NCBI GenBank assembly: GCA_050084985.1
Contig: JBITNC010000001.1
Location: forward strand, 120,404,001-120,468,000
Direction: 5' to 3'
DNA: 64,000 bases
Origin: Nageia nagi
Lineage: Eukaryota; Pinophyta
A program made the position numbers and the translations under genes. Every line of letters begins with the position of its first letter. Position 1 is the stretch's first letter. Shown piece by piece: positions 10,194 to 22,979 of the stretch. Below the pieces are notes generated by a model, which was not told the DNA's origin, searched no databases, and worked only from the letters and a program-made list of their open reading frames with translations.

Positions 10194-13137
10194 TTTTTCT
10201 GATGAAAAAGCAAATTATATTAAATAAAAGCCTTTACAATCAAAAAAGATTATGGGTGGTAGAACTCACAGCCCTTGGTGAGTCCACACTAATCCTAGCC
10301 ATTGATTAGGAATTATTAAGAAAAAAAAAAACTACTACCAAAAGTCATTATTAGTTAAATGGCATGCATATTAATGTTTCAACATTCTTAAAAAATATAC
10401 CATAACATCATCATTTAAACACCCTCAACTGGTGATCCCCTAGTTAGTGGTTCCTCTTTCATTATCTTATCCCATGTATTAACTAGAATAGGTTAAATGT
10501 CCCAATCATCACCTCTATTATAACATGCATTAACATTAGCTACTTCCTCACCCCACCCCTGAGCATTAACATCAAAAGTGGGGGAGTACTAAGCATCCCA
10601 AGTGCTATTATTATCAGTAATCAAAGTAGTAGTGGGAGTAGCACCTCAACCAGAATGTGGTAAAGCCTACATCTACATTGAACTTCTACCACCCCACCAA
10701 CGCAAAGAACTAACTCCCTGATCAAACCTTTGGTGATGAGGCTGAGAGGGTTGTGACCAATATCACCTATGAGAGGGTGAATGGTTTTGCTTTGGAGGAT
10801 GATGTCGAGAACATAACCAAACATGGGGTGTTATCCCAATAATCTAGGAGGATGCAAAGGTGGTTCACCTTCATTTCCACCTTATCGACTTCATTGCATA
10901 ATGGAAACTAGGTATCAAGAAACATCTCAATCTTGTTAGCAAGAGAGAATTCATTAGAAGGTTCTTGATTTTTAAAAATAATTTTATTTCTGGCCTTCTA
11001 TATTTGAAAAAGCAAACTAATCCTAAAAATATGCCACATTTCTTGAAGAGGAAGGGTAAACTTAATAGCATCACTGATGAGGGCATGGTGTCAAGAGATA
11101 CTCCTTGCCAGAAGCGGAGTAGAAAAACAGACCAACCAATCTCAATCCATGCTTGCACATTTACAAGGCAAAAATAAGTGCAAAAAAATTTTTTTTTCAT
11201 TGCAAAAAATACACTTAGGGTTTGAAACACCCAAATGCACCAATCAGTTCCAATAGGAAGACCTTGAAAAAATTAAACTTTGAGAAAAAAAGCTTGCTTA
11301 AGTTCAATAAAAGAATCCCACACAACACATAAATTGGACTTCCATCGAGACTTGAGAGAAATTAAATCCCACTTAATGTTAAGTCGAAAAACCATGGGAA
11401 GGAAGGGAGATAACCAATAATACCCATGATGAGCCTTGTATTCCCTAAGAGGGACCTTATTAAACTACAACTAATCTTTCCACCATGGTCTCTCTATGCT
11501 CCTCCCAATTTTTTACAACAAATTGAGAGGAGTATTATCAATAACAGCATCATAGGTCTCCTTATCTACAATTGCTAAATTGAATTTACGTATAAAAGAA
11601 GGCCACATGATCCAATCTCTTTCCTTTAGAGATAAGAAATCATAGATGGAGGAGATTCCTTTCTTGAAGAACTTTTTAGCATGAATCCATTGGATCTAGG
11701 CAAGAGGAGTACCCTGAAGGCAAATTAGAGAAGATCACCACATATTAAGCGAGCTAATGGCAAATCCATAATTATGGTCCTTTCCCTTCCACATGAGCCA
11801 AGGTGTGAATTGTTGCCATGCCCGCTAGATACTTTTAATAACAAAAGAACTAGAAATCTTAATAAACACTGGGGCCACAATAATAAACTGGAGGTTAATC
11901 CCCTTCCAAGCCTTTCTAGTGAGAGGTAAACCAATAGAAACAAAGTGTTTAATTATGATTTTCCATGTGTCTGCTTCTTTCAGAGCTCAAATGATCCACT
12001 TACACAAAGTGCATCTCCTTGTCTTTTGTAATTAACTAATCCCATACCTCCAACTTCCTTGGGTAAGGTGCATAATTCCTAAGCCACTTTATGAAAACCT
12101 TTGCAATCTAAGGAAGAGTTCCACAAAAAATCTTGCAACAGCTTCTCTAACTTGTTGTAGCAAGCCTAGGATGGCACCCAACATGAGGAGTAATAAACAT
12201 GAGTGGAGGCAAGAACTTTGGAACAAATTTGTAACTTGCCAGCCAGAGAGAGCTTTTTAGACATCCAATATTCAAGTTTCTTCTCCACCTTTTGAACTAC
12301 ATGACTCCATAAAAGAGGAGGGTGATCCTTGAAAAGCAAAGGGAATACTAAGAAATTTCAAAATCTCCTTAGGAGAGATCCAATGCCATTGATATTGATC
12401 TAGCCAAGGAGGCTTTTGAGAGGGAGCGTGTTTATAGCATGAAATTTTACGCCATTAAATGTAGGAACGAGAAGCTTGGAAAAATAGCTTTAAACACTGA
12501 ATGGCCTTAATTACAAACTTCTCTTCCTCCCGAACAGTAAGAAAAGAGTCATCTATAAAATGACCATTTTTTGACCTTCGTTATGATGCAACTTGATTCC
12601 ATGAAACATACCCTCTGAAGGTTTTAGCAAGCAAGTACCCAAAAGCTTCTACAGCTAGACAAAAAGAGGAGGAGCAACCGAACACCTTGTCTGATAGATC
12701 TAAATAACCCGATTGCTTTTGTTTGAGATTTGTTCAAAGCTAAAACCATAGAAGCATCTTGAAATAAAATCTTAATAAGATGAACAAAGTGAGGGCCAAA
12801 GTCAAAAGTGTTCAACACAGAAATGATAAATAATCATTCAATACTATCATATGCCTTCTCAAAATCAATCTTAATGAACAGAGCCTCCTAATTTAACATT
12901 TGTGCCCATTCCATTCCTTCCCAAACTACAAGCACATTGTTTAGAATGCATCTTTCCTAGATAAACCAAGTCTGCTATATATGAACAATGGTACGTAATA
13001 AGGGTCACAGATGCAAAGCCAAAACCTTGACAATAATCTTGTAATTAACATTCAACAATGTAATGCTTGAGATAAATTTGATATTACCTTTATTTATAAT
13101 TGCCCCGAGAGTTACATATTTAAGAAAGCCCCGTAAC
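10194..13137 (-). pseudogene. LINE (non-LTR retrotransposon), 5'-truncated relic
   Basis: Reads on the minus strand as the C-terminal two thirds of a plant L1-type ORF2 protein. From right to left: reverse transcriptase with SITLLNVNYKIIVKVLAL (about 13085-13010), the palm motif IKIDFEKAYDSIE (about 12880-12840), FGPHFVHLIKIL and SIRQG, then the active-site region as FIDD in place of the usual YADD (about 12550), a thumb/connection region, a Cys/His zf-RVT-like segment near 11210, and an RNase-H-like tail near 10650. The 3' end is near 10194: on the minus strand it finishes with the AATTTGCTTTTTCATC block typical of plant LINEs, followed by a short A run. Many stops and frameshifts. No endonuclease domain is present; the copy starts inside the reverse transcriptase fingers, as expected of incomplete target-primed reverse transcription. 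Confidence 0.8.
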
Positions 13138-14141
13138 ATCTAAAACTTCTACCAACAAAATAAGAAAATTTAATATATAACTTATATATATATAAAAATA
13201 TTCAAATAAAAATAATATTCAAATTTAAAAATATGTATCATTCTAAAATAATAATTTTTTTATGATGAAGATTCGAATTCAAAATTTTTCAGATCTCAAC
13301 ATTTCGAATTCAAATCTTTTCCAATCTCAACATTTTTTTTAATGTTGTTCTGAAGTTAAAATACATTTTAATTTTTATTGTTAATACAAGCAGTTGACCA
13401 TGGCAAAAAAAAACACAAGAAAACAAATGTTAAAATATTTAAAATGTAAAATGTGAATACAAATAGGCTAATATACAATGTCAGTTAGCCATGGCCGAAA
13501 CAACAAAACAATAAAAAATAGTGATGTCCAGTTTCCTACATCAGATGATGACTTATCTTCGTAATTTTACATACTGGAATACTCAATTCTTCATTTACTA
13601 TTACTTTAAACTTAATTCAGTCTGCCACCATTGGCAATGAAGATAGCCTTGTAAGATTTCTGAGCGCAGGATGAATGCGGATGCAGATGCCAAAGATTCC
13701 TTTACCTCCTTTCGAAAGAGGGTCATAGTACTCGCTCAAAACATTGGGTTTCTCGTCAAGGTTAGAATGAAATATGAATATGGCCAAATATTCATGTCTG
13801 TTATACGATAGGAATGATCAAACATCAATCATGTAAATAACAAAGTCAAACGCAAGAGGACGAAAATAGTTGAGTGCAGCGTAGAACAAGTTCATGCATA
13901 TCTCTTGTCAATCAGGATCTGGGATTGTGTTTATGAGTTCCCTTGCTTTAAAGTGGAGCAGACGCACCTTTTTCAAATCTTGGACCTCTGTTCATAAACA
14001 CATGACAAACCCATGTTGTAGAACATGAGAACAAAGAGACTAAACACACATTATATACGATTCAGACATGACCGTATCAAGAACCCAATGACCATCACCT
14101 AGTTCTCTTCTAAACACTCACTTTGAGGAGTTACAGAAGCA
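13138..14141. other. Upstream region of the OPT gene
   Basis: About 1 kb between the LINE and the OPT start codon. 13150-13380 is A/T-rich. From about 13480 the composition becomes more gene-like. A W-box core (TTGACC) sits at 13394-13399, which may be chance. No open frame or element is recognised. It probably holds promoter and 5' untranslated sequence, but no control site can be proved. Confidence 0.45.
14052..14057 (+). promoter_or_regulatory. Candidate TATA box of the OPT gene
   Basis: TATATA 85 bases before the ATG at 14142, in a locally AT-rich dip. The spacing would allow transcription to begin about 55 bases before the ATG. Sequence match and position only. Confidence 0.3.
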
Positions 14142-17100
14142 ATGGAGGATATTAGCAGTAACGGGTTTGCAGACGTAGTGGATGATCAATCCCCTATTGA
14201 GGAAGTAGCCTTGACAGTTCCTGTGACTGATGATCCATCGCTACCTGTCATGACGTTTCGCATGTGGAGTCTGGGAATCCTGTCATGTATACTGCTTATG
14301 TTTTTCAACACATTTTTTGGGTATAGAACACAACCCCTCACGGTGTCAGCCATTTTTGCACAGATTGTTGTTTTGCCTGCTGGAAGACTTATGGCAGCAG
14401 TACTACCAGAGAGGCCAATCAGAGTACTGGGTTGGGAATTTTCGCTGAATCCAGGGCCTTTCAATGTGAAAGAGCATGTTTTGATTACAATATTTGCAAA
14501 TGCTGGTGTGTCCTTTGGTGGTGGGGATGCATTCTCAGTTGGAGCTATCAATGTCATCAAGGCTTTCTATAGGAAAAACATCAGCTTTGTTGCAGCATGG
14601 ATCATAGTCATAACAACACAGGTGTGCTAAACTACGAAGTTTATTATAGTATTTTTCGTTACATAGTTAACTGGTTATCATGTCAACCACAATTTACACA
14701 TACAATAGTTGTAGAATAAAAACTGGGCATCGAATAGATTGAGAACTGTGCCTCTTTTCAAATCATGACAAGCCAAGTGGTCAGGTTTTACAGTTAAAGC
14801 CTCCTTGTACCAGGATGGCAAGAATGTTGGTTTCATGCAATTCCACTAGATTTTAAGAGGTAAGTGACCTTCCAGTGATAATGATGCTTTCAAAATCTTG
14901 CAGGTATTAGGTTATGGCTGGGCGGGTCTGCTCAGGAAATATTTAGTAGAACCTGCGCATATGTGGTGGCCTTCCAACCTAGTACAGGTCTCTCTGTTTA
15001 GGTAATGAATAAGTATTTTTGTATTAACAGTTTTATGATCAATATCCTTCTTGAAAGCATATCGCCAATAGTTAGGATACAATTTTGATGTAAGGAATCA
15101 TATACAAGTAACCATGTAAGAGTAGCTCCTTGATAGAAAGGTCAAGGAGAAATTTAAGTGACTCTAAATTCATATTATAGAGAATCTTATAGTAGTTAAT
15201 ATTATAAATTTATATTATAAAGAATCTTATAATAGTTAATATTATAAATTCATATGCAAGTCAACTCAAAACAATTAAAGATAATAAAAAAATATGGACA
15301 TAGTAAAGTAGTTACTGCCCTTCTTATTGTTCAATGACAACCAGTATTCAAGTTTTCATCATAATATTTTCTAAATCCTGTATCCTTGAATGAAAGATTT
15401 TGCTTAACATGTCATATCTAGATTGGATGTGATTTGAAAAGATGTTGATTATTTGCGTATAGATAGGTATGTTTTCGTTCTTAGCTTTGTGTTACAGGAT
15501 ATCTCTTTGATTCTTTTGTTTTTTATGGAATAATATGAGATACATGGATCTACGAAATGAAAAAACAAATCTCTTAATGTTCATGGAAGGAAATTCCCAA
15601 TCTGTATATAACCATAGAACTAAATAAGCGTCGTAGGTCAAGCTTGTATATTTTCCGCCATCTTTTTCTGAGTGCCATTTTTTTTCATAACTTGCAGACT
15701 AATGGGAACTAATAAATTCAGTGAAAATCTTTCTGAGCATTTTTGGTAGACTTAAGACATTGTCATTACTAAAGCTAATGTATACATACACATTTCTGAC
15801 TTCCATCTGTTGTTTGTTGTTGATATTTCAAGAAAATAATGAATATAACCATACCTTTGTATTTTCAAAAGACCTGATTAAAGACTCGTTGGATATTTTG
15901 TCAGGACACTTCATGAAAAAGAGAAAAGAAAAGGTCTCACACGCATGCAGTTCTTCACAATCTTTATGTGTGTCAGTTTTGCATACTATGTATTGCCCGG
16001 ATACCTATTTACAATATTGACATTTTTTTCATGGATTTGTTGGGTAAATCCACACAGCGTCACAGCCAATCAAATTGGTTCAGGATTCCATGGTTTGGGT
16101 ATTGGGGCTGTGACTTTAGATTGGGCCGGAATTTCATCATATCTTGGAAGTCCCCTTGTGACCCCCTGGTTTTCCATAGTTAATATTGGCATTGGATTTT
16201 TCTTGTTTGTTTATGTTGTGATTCCACTGTCATATTGGAAATATGATACTTACAATGCAAGGAGGTTCCCTATATATTCAAGTCAATTATTTACAGCTAC
16301 TGGCCAAAAATACAATACAACACTTATCCTTACACCAGAGTTTGATTTAGATTTAGATGCTTACAAACATTACAGCAAACTGTATCTCAGCACATTTTTT
16401 GTTTTCTCTACTGGATTCGGGTTTGCGAGGATTTCTGCAACACTTTCTCATGTTCTACTCTTCAATGGAAGGTGAGTCCCCTCACACACCTTTTATTTGT
16501 GTTACATATGACTGGCCTGACAAAAAGAAGCCGCATCTCTTTCTTTGAATGTAGAAGAAAAATGGAGCACATATATATCCAAGATCACTCTCTATTTGTA
16601 TTGAAACACATTAAGTTCTTTCGCAATTTATGTTTTCTTCCACCGTATTAATGGTAGTATTCTTCATATTCTTGAAACCTCACCCCTTCACGAGTAAGAA
16701 TCTAACTAAGACTTCATATACCCAGTGAAATTCTTAAGCAGAGCAGATCTTCTATGAATGCACACAAACCAGATGTGCATGCACGCTTGATGAAGAATTA
16801 CAAGAATGTTCCTCAGTGGTGGTTTCTTGTCGTACTTCTGGCTAGTTTGACTCTATCACTTCTGCTCTGCATTATATGGAAGGATGATGTTCAGCTTAGC
16901 TGGTGGGGTATGTTACTAGCATCTGGGCTCGCATGTATATTAAGTCTTCCCATTGGTGTGACTTCAAGCAACAACGAACCAGGTTGAGCACCAGCCGCTT
17001 GAAAATTAGGAGTAATCTGAACATAGTTGTACAGAAATCATAGACCTTTGTGCTTCCATCCAAAAGAACAAGTAGTTGAAGTTTCCAATACATGTTTATC

Positions 17101-18119
17101 TCTCTGATGCAAATGAATTTATGTTATATTTATCTTCAATGGGAGCAAATAGGACTGCTAAGAATGAAATTAATTATCTCTAAAATGTGTATGTTATTGT
17201 TGTGCAAACAGCAACCAGGCTATAATGTTGTTGCAGAATTTATTATTGGCTATTTGTTGCCAGGAAAGCCCATAGCCAATATTCTTTTCAAGACCTATGG
17301 AAGGATCAGCACAACACATGCTCTTTCTTTTCTTGCTGATCTAAAGCTTGGGCATTACATGAAGATTCCTCCACGATGCATGTATGTTGCTCAGGTGCCA
17401 TTCCTTCCATTTTCCTAAACTGAACAGTCATGCTGTAAACCCTGATTTCATTAAAAGTTGACTAAGCAATTTCGCATCAACGTCTAACTTGTGAATCTGC
17501 ACAGCTTGTGGGTACAATTGTCGCAGGCACAGTCAATCTATGCATAGCATGGTGGATGCTGACAAGTATAGAACATATCTGCGATGTGGACTCTCTGCCT
17601 CGTGACAGCCCTTGGACATGTCCAAAGGATAGAGTAGCATTTGATGCATCTGTGATATGGGGCCTGATCGGTCCCAAGCGACTCTTTGGACCACTTGGAC
17701 CCTATAAAAATTTGGTATGGTTATTCCTTGTCGGTGCAATTCTCCCTGTGCCATTCTGGATTCTAAACAAGTTATTCCCAAATGTGACATGGTTGAAATT
17801 GATCAACATACCAGTCCTTTTGGGTGGTTTTGCAAGCATGCCACCTGCAACTCCTGTCAATATTGGTACATGGGTTATTGTTGGGAGCATCTTCAATTAC
17901 CTCATATTTAGACTGAGGAAAGGATGGTGGCAGAGATACAACTATGTCTTATCTGCATCGCTTGATGCAGGCACAGCATTCATGGGAGTTCTTCTTTACA
18001 TTAGTTTGGGTAGTGAGAGCAAACGCATCCAGTGGTGGGGGACAGAGATAGATCACTGTCCGCTTGCTACCTGTCCTACTGAACCAGGAATATCTGTCAA
18101 AGATTGTCGCCATTTCTGA
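14142..18119 (+). CDS. OPT: Oligopeptide transporter (OPT family), six exons, full length
   Basis: Proton-coupled membrane transporter family moving small peptides, glutathione-type thiols and/or metal chelates across the plasma membrane; substrate cannot be told from sequence. Exons: 14142-14621, 14904-15001, 15905-16471, 16726-16982, 17219-17394, 17505-18119. All introns are GT-AG and the phases join into one 730-aa frame with no stop, normal for plant OPTs. The two family signatures are intact: [10 protein letters not shown] (NPG at residues 103-105, end of exon 1) and KIPPR (516-520, exon 5). A hydrophilic acidic N-terminus (1-35) is followed by many hydrophobic segments. Other family blocks: [65 protein letters not shown]. 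The exon 4/5 joint was chosen (NEP-GYN) because the nearby alternative acceptor 8 bases upstream gives a stop. The start is the first in-frame ATG before the conserved part. No decay is seen, in contrast to everything around it. Which OPT subgroup is not decided. Confidence 0.93.
15166..15256. repeat. 40-bp AT-rich tandem repeat in OPT intron 2
   Basis: About 2.25 copies with period 40, starting at 15166, 15206 and 15246, with core AGAATCTTATA.TAGTTAAT. It lies inside the longest intron (15002-15904, 903 bp), well away from the splice sites. Confidence 0.75.
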
Positions 18120-18298
18120 CCTCTTCAATTGAGCCCAATTTTTAAGTTCATGAAAGCTTGCTGGAATCAGATTGAACAAGATTTTGTTTCTATGATATTT
18201 TCAGCATACATATGAATAATTGTACATGATGACATTTTACTTAACATTATAGCTTAAAAGCTTGAAGCTTTTTTTTTTGCTTAAATGGTAATGGTATC

Positions 18299-18304
18299 AA
18301 TAAA
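18299..18304 (+). terminator. Candidate poly(A) signal of the OPT gene
   Basis: AATAAA 180 bases after the stop codon, preceded by T-rich sequence (18270-18278). Plausible for a plant 3' untranslated region; the motif is common by chance in AT-rich DNA. Confidence 0.35.
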
Positions 18305-19084
18305 ATCGAACATGGATAATAATAGAGCAATCTGATGGGTCAAAGATAAACACACTGTAACAGGAGACGAATTTTTCTTTAGGTGTGTCTTCCATCTTAG
18401 CTGATTTTCAGTTTTTATTCTTTCTTCTATGAGCATCTTATAACCTTATTGAAATGCATGTTTCTATTAATCCTAAAATCCTACTGGTTCTGACTAAATT
18501 TAGAAGTGTAGATATATTGGAACTTAAAAGTTTGGAGAGCTAGAAATTTGGAAAACTGCATGTTTTTATTAATTTTTTGTGGAAAAGATCAAATAAAATA
18601 TTATATACATAAATGTATTATATCAACCAGGGACGCAGCATATGTCCTTATACCCCAAGATTTCAATCGCCATTCACAACATTGGCGAACAAAAAATATC
18701 TTAATATAGGAAACTAGCCATAATTCTTTTTAGGGTATTAGGAAAGCTACTGCCTATTTTAACGAATAACAGGTAGAAGCTATACATAGTCTTTAAGCTT
18801 GGAACATGTATTGCCACAATAGGATAGTCATATCATTAACCCATGTAGTTGGGCCTTCACTTCAGACATTAATGCTGGGAAGATTTTGGAGTTCTCTCCC
18901 ATAGCTCTCATTCTTACCTTCATACTTAAGTCATTTTCGTTTTTCATCAGCTCTATGTCGCTATTATGCTTTGTTCATGGCCAGTATTTGTCTGCATTTC
19001 CATCTTACTTTAGGTTGTGCTTGCATTTTTTATTGTGCATGTTATATATTATTTAGCACTTGTTGATCAGTATTTAGTTTGTCT
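18305..19084. other. Spacer between the OPT gene and LINE 2
   Basis: No open frame, element end or RNA gene recognised. The 3' end of the LINE relic could extend some way into it. Confidence 0.4.
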
Positions 19085-21650
19085 TTGTCCTCTTGAAGCA
19101 GGTTTTTGATGAGTTGGAGGAGGGTGTTCATATACGTGCTCTCCTTGACTTCATTATTGTCTATGATGCTTACAATGGCTTTGTTATCCAAAGAATCTAG
19201 AACTCTGTTTACTGCTCTTATGGCCTAAATGGCTCTCCAATGAGGAAAGGAGAGTGGATATGCCAGACAGTGTTCTAATTTCCAGCTGTTCAAGTGGTTT
19301 TTCAGGATTCCATGTATGATAATAGATGAATGGCCCTTGATGATGTTATCCCACCTTTACTTGGCTGCTTTCTCTATTCCCTTGCGATCTGTTACTATCT
19401 CTATTTCATCATCTGAAGATGTGTTGGTTCCTCTCTCTGCACATATTCCCTGCTGTGAAGCTCTTGCCTGACGTATTTCTTAGTAACTTTTTGGACATGC
19501 TTCCTCCAAGCATTTCTGGCTTTTTTGTAGGCATGCACCATTGAAGTTTGCACAATCAGAGAGATTGGTTCAAAGTTCCTGTGCTACTGACATGTTAGCA
19601 GTAGATGATCTGTTGATTCCTCATTCTACTTGCACATGAGACATAGCAATGGGCCCTAAAAGACCTCTCTTCTGTAAGTTATTTCCTGTTATAATTTAAT
19701 ATTGCATTATGAGCCAAAGGAAGAAGTTTACTTCCGGACATCCAGACCAGCTCCAAACTTTGTTGAGAGAAAATTTCTTTTCACTTTCCTGATAAGGCAC
19801 TTCTATATCCCTTTTTCATTGTATAATTTCTGTGGTTAAAAAATGTCTATACATGCTCATCTCTTTCTTGGGAGATGGAAATTGTGTATTGCCTTGAGGT
19901 GTTTACCAGCTGGTTTGATGCATCTCCTGGAATATTGTTCGCTACATTTTTCCATCTTTTGCTGAGAATACTATTTTGGAGCAATTTCTCCCAATACTCT
20001 TTCATATTGGAGCCCCGTTCGAATTGTCTTCAAATCAACCAGGCCACCTTCTACAGATACAGGGTTATTTCCAATCCTAACACCCTCCCAGTCTATGTTT
20101 TGCCTGTTTATGACTTGTTTATGTCGGTTGGCTATGATATGGGTCCTTCATGCCAATAAGAAGCTCCATATGTCTGAACTTCTTTGCACTGGTTCTGCTA
20201 GCTAATAAAATGTACAAGTATTATTGATCTATTTCTTATATACAATTTATGCCTTGACTCTGTTTTCATTGGCCTAGTTTCCAAATTATTTTAGGAGCCA
20301 CTAGTTTGTTCAGAAGGCCCCCTGAGTTTAGGGCTTACACATTAGGTCCTAAAGCTACCACAATAAGTCTCCCCCTTTCTTTCGTGCCTTGCCAAAGGAG
20401 GCTCCTTTGAAAGTGTTGGATATGGGCTTCTACTTAGTCAGATGATTGAGAATTGATGTTAGATAAACGGGTTTTTCTTAAATACTGATTTTAGGAGTTG
20501 CTATTTTCCTCCTGACGACACCATTTTTCTTTTCAGGAAGCTTGTTTTGCCCCATACTATCAATAACTTCTTGCGAATGCTCTATACTGTCTAGGTTTGT
20601 GAACAAAGGGATGCCTAGATTTTTTCAAGGAAGGGTTGCTAGCTGGTATCTCAAGTATCCTATTGGGATTCCATTAATCAAGACATAAGTTGGTGTGTTA
20701 ATTTATGCTTCCAAAGACTCTTTCGAGAATTTATTGAAGCCCAATTTCTCCATCATATTGAGTAGAAAAGGCCTGGTCATGTTGTCATAGGCCTTTTCTA
20801 TATCTACTTTTATTCTATTGTGGTGCCTTTTGGATTCAGAAGTAGAGTGCAGGGTTTCATGTGCAAGAATAATTCCATTCATAATTTGTTTTCTTTGTGC
20901 GAACCCTCTTTGCTCTTCAGAAATGATTTTTAGGAGGAGATTCCTAAGTCTCTATGCCATTATTTTAGAAATAACCTTATAGTTGATGTTGCACGGGGAA
21001 TGACGCCTACACTTATTAAAATATTTGGCTTCTTCTTGCTTGTTGATTATTGCTAAAAAGGTGAAGGGGAATGTTGTGTATAATTCCCTAGATCTATGAA
21101 ACTGTTCTGTAGCTTTCCATGTATCATCATAAACTACTTCCAAGGAAGTTTGGAAGAAGTAACAACCATGCCTTGAATGCATCTAGACCTAGGGCTTTGT
21201 CCTTATTCATGTTTTGTACCACTAGCTTGACATTATCCATTGAAATTGACCTTGTTAGAAAGAAATTGTCAACTTCATTGAGCATTCTGGCAATATTATG
21301 GATAATTTTCTTTTGTTCCTCAAATTTGTCCCTGTTTTCATCTTGCACTATGTTCCTATAGAAGTTAACTGCTTCTTTGCTTGATGTGGCCCAGGTTTTG
21401 GAGCTTTCGTTCCTTTGGAGTGACAATTTTCTTTGATTCTGTTTCTTTATTTGTGGATATAACTGGTTTTATGGAAGAATTTTGTGTTCCTATAGCATCC
21501 TGCAGCCAAGTAGTTTGTCATTTCTTCATCCTTGAGTGTGTGATAAAGTTCTTTACTAATAGTCGTTTCCTGTTGTTCAATTGTCTGAGACTCTATTCCT
21601 TGTATGATCTCATCCTAGATTTATTTTAAGTTCCCCAGACAATTTTCTTT
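19085..21650 (-). pseudogene. Second LINE relic, tail-to-tail with the OPT gene
   Basis: Minus-strand translation shows the linker before the reverse transcriptase (NTKFFHKTSY near 21500, EAVNFYRNI near 21370), the fingers with NMNKDKALGLDAF (about 21210-21175, a decayed KAPGPDGF), INYKVISKIMA (about 20985-20955), the palm block IKVDIEKAYDNM (about 20805-20770) and NGIPIGYL (about 20680). The YADD box is no longer readable. Left of about 20300 the frame is broken by many stops and only weak LINE-like segments continue to about 19085. No poly(A) tail is clear at the left end. It is a different lineage and more decayed than the LINE at 10194-13137. Confidence 0.7.
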
Positions 21651-22571
21651 CTTTTTTTTTAACATTTTTTTTTTTCAGTTCCATCCAATCCTTAATTTAG
21701 CTTTTGACGTACTTGAGCTTCTGTTAGAGGATGAAAATTGTTCTTCCTCACACTTGACAAGGTTGTTGAAATCCACTCTAATGATATAGTAATACATTGG
21801 TAACTCACTTTTATGTTCTGAGAGCGATTCCATAAGTCTTCTTCCGTTGGTAACATTAGGAGCCTTAGTGTTCTACTGGTAATTTGTACTTCAAGCCAAA
21901 ACTTTTGGTTACCAACTCAGGTGCAACTCATTTAATAGACCCTTTTGGAAACCCTGGGATAACTAGGATTCGAATCCAAGAACTTTTGGTTACTACCTCA
22001 GGTGCTCTGATATCAAACTTCTTTTGTGGTCAAGCATTTTTCTGGATTGTATACTGAAATGATTTTATAGCGCTAGAAGTTGATAAAGCACTGAAAATGA
22101 TAGATCATACCTGATTTCGCCTTATTGCCATGCTTATTTTTGTTTGTTGCTCAAGAAGATATCGTTTTTGTCGCAATTTTCCTTTGATATTGCTTTAGAA
22201 ATCAAATTTCCAAGGCTAATGGAGATACCAGGACTAGTTCCTCTTTAAATGCTGAACCTGCTTTATATTTTGGAATAACATCATTGTCCTTGTAGATTGA
22301 CAAGAACACAGATGCTGACTTTGTTGTGTCCTGAATCCGTGTTCAATTCCCATTAGCTATGATATACATTGTACTTCCCATACAATTGTCCCAATGTGGA
22401 CATTAATGAACTTTCTTTCTTTCTATTTCTTGCATTTTTGCTTCTAAGATTATTTCTGGTAGATGATGAGTTGAATATCAACTGTTTTTTTATTAGTTCC
22501 ACAAATTATCCCTCGTCTGCAAGATTTGTGAATACTGAAGTAATTATTTTATTATAGATGTAAGTATTTAT
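21651..22571. other. Unassigned repeats between LINE 2 and the hAT relic
   Basis: Starts with T-rich runs (21648-21680). At 21903-21926 and 21982-22005 there are two imperfect copies of ACTTTTGGTTAC..CTCAGGTGC, 79 bp apart. Between them, at 21969-21979, lies GATTCGAATCC, a close match to the tRNA B-box. On the minus strand, near 22014-22003, is TTTGATATCAGAGC, resembling a retroelement primer-binding site. This could be a tRNA-related SINE fragment or an LTR-element leader; neither is established. Confidence 0.35.
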
Positions 22572-22620
22572 CAAGGTTCCACAAAAAAGGAACGGGTGAG
22601 TAGAGGAACGGTAGGAACAT
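22572..22620. repeat. Candidate hAT terminus with subterminal GGAACGG repeats
   Basis: CAAGGTTCC at 22572 followed by GGAACGG at 22589-22595 and 22605-22611 and GGAACA at 22613. hAT elements often have a short terminal inverted repeat and clustered short subterminal repeats bound by the transposase. It lies about 400 bp beyond the C-terminus of the hAT transposase relic, on the expected side. I found no matching inverted terminus to the right, and no 8-bp duplication is verified. Confidence 0.4.
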
Positions 22621-22979
22621 GTTTTCAAGGTCATTTTTAGGGAATGCCTTAGAAACGAGAGGAGAAACGGCACTCATAAAAAATTCTGAAATTTTTAAAG
22701 TTTTTTAAGTCCATTATTTTTAATTCATTATTATTATCAATTCAATCATGTATACAACACTTGGAACTTAAATTAGAAATTTCAAATCATTGATAAGTAT
22801 GAATGAAAATATCAAAATGAATGGCCCACAATTAATGATCATAACACCATAATGTCAGTAAGTTTAAATCAATCTAGTATATAATGATAGATCTGAAATC
22901 TCAAATCAGAAAATACGCAAATGGCAAATACAATAATACTAAAATCATAGTAGCAAAATGTCAAAATGCCAAAATCGTA

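Noticed and set aside
14186-14560. 124-codon open frame antisense to OPT exon 1
   Set aside because: It mirrors a conserved transporter exon and has no independent features.
16983-17091. Alternative reading through the OPT exon 4 donor
   Set aside because: Reading through meets a TGA at once, and the chosen GT-AG joint restores the family sequence with no gap.
18265-18280. T run as the poly(A) tail of LINE 2
   Set aside because: It is 800 bases from the last LINE-like sequence and lies in the OPT 3' untranslated region; the link cannot be shown.
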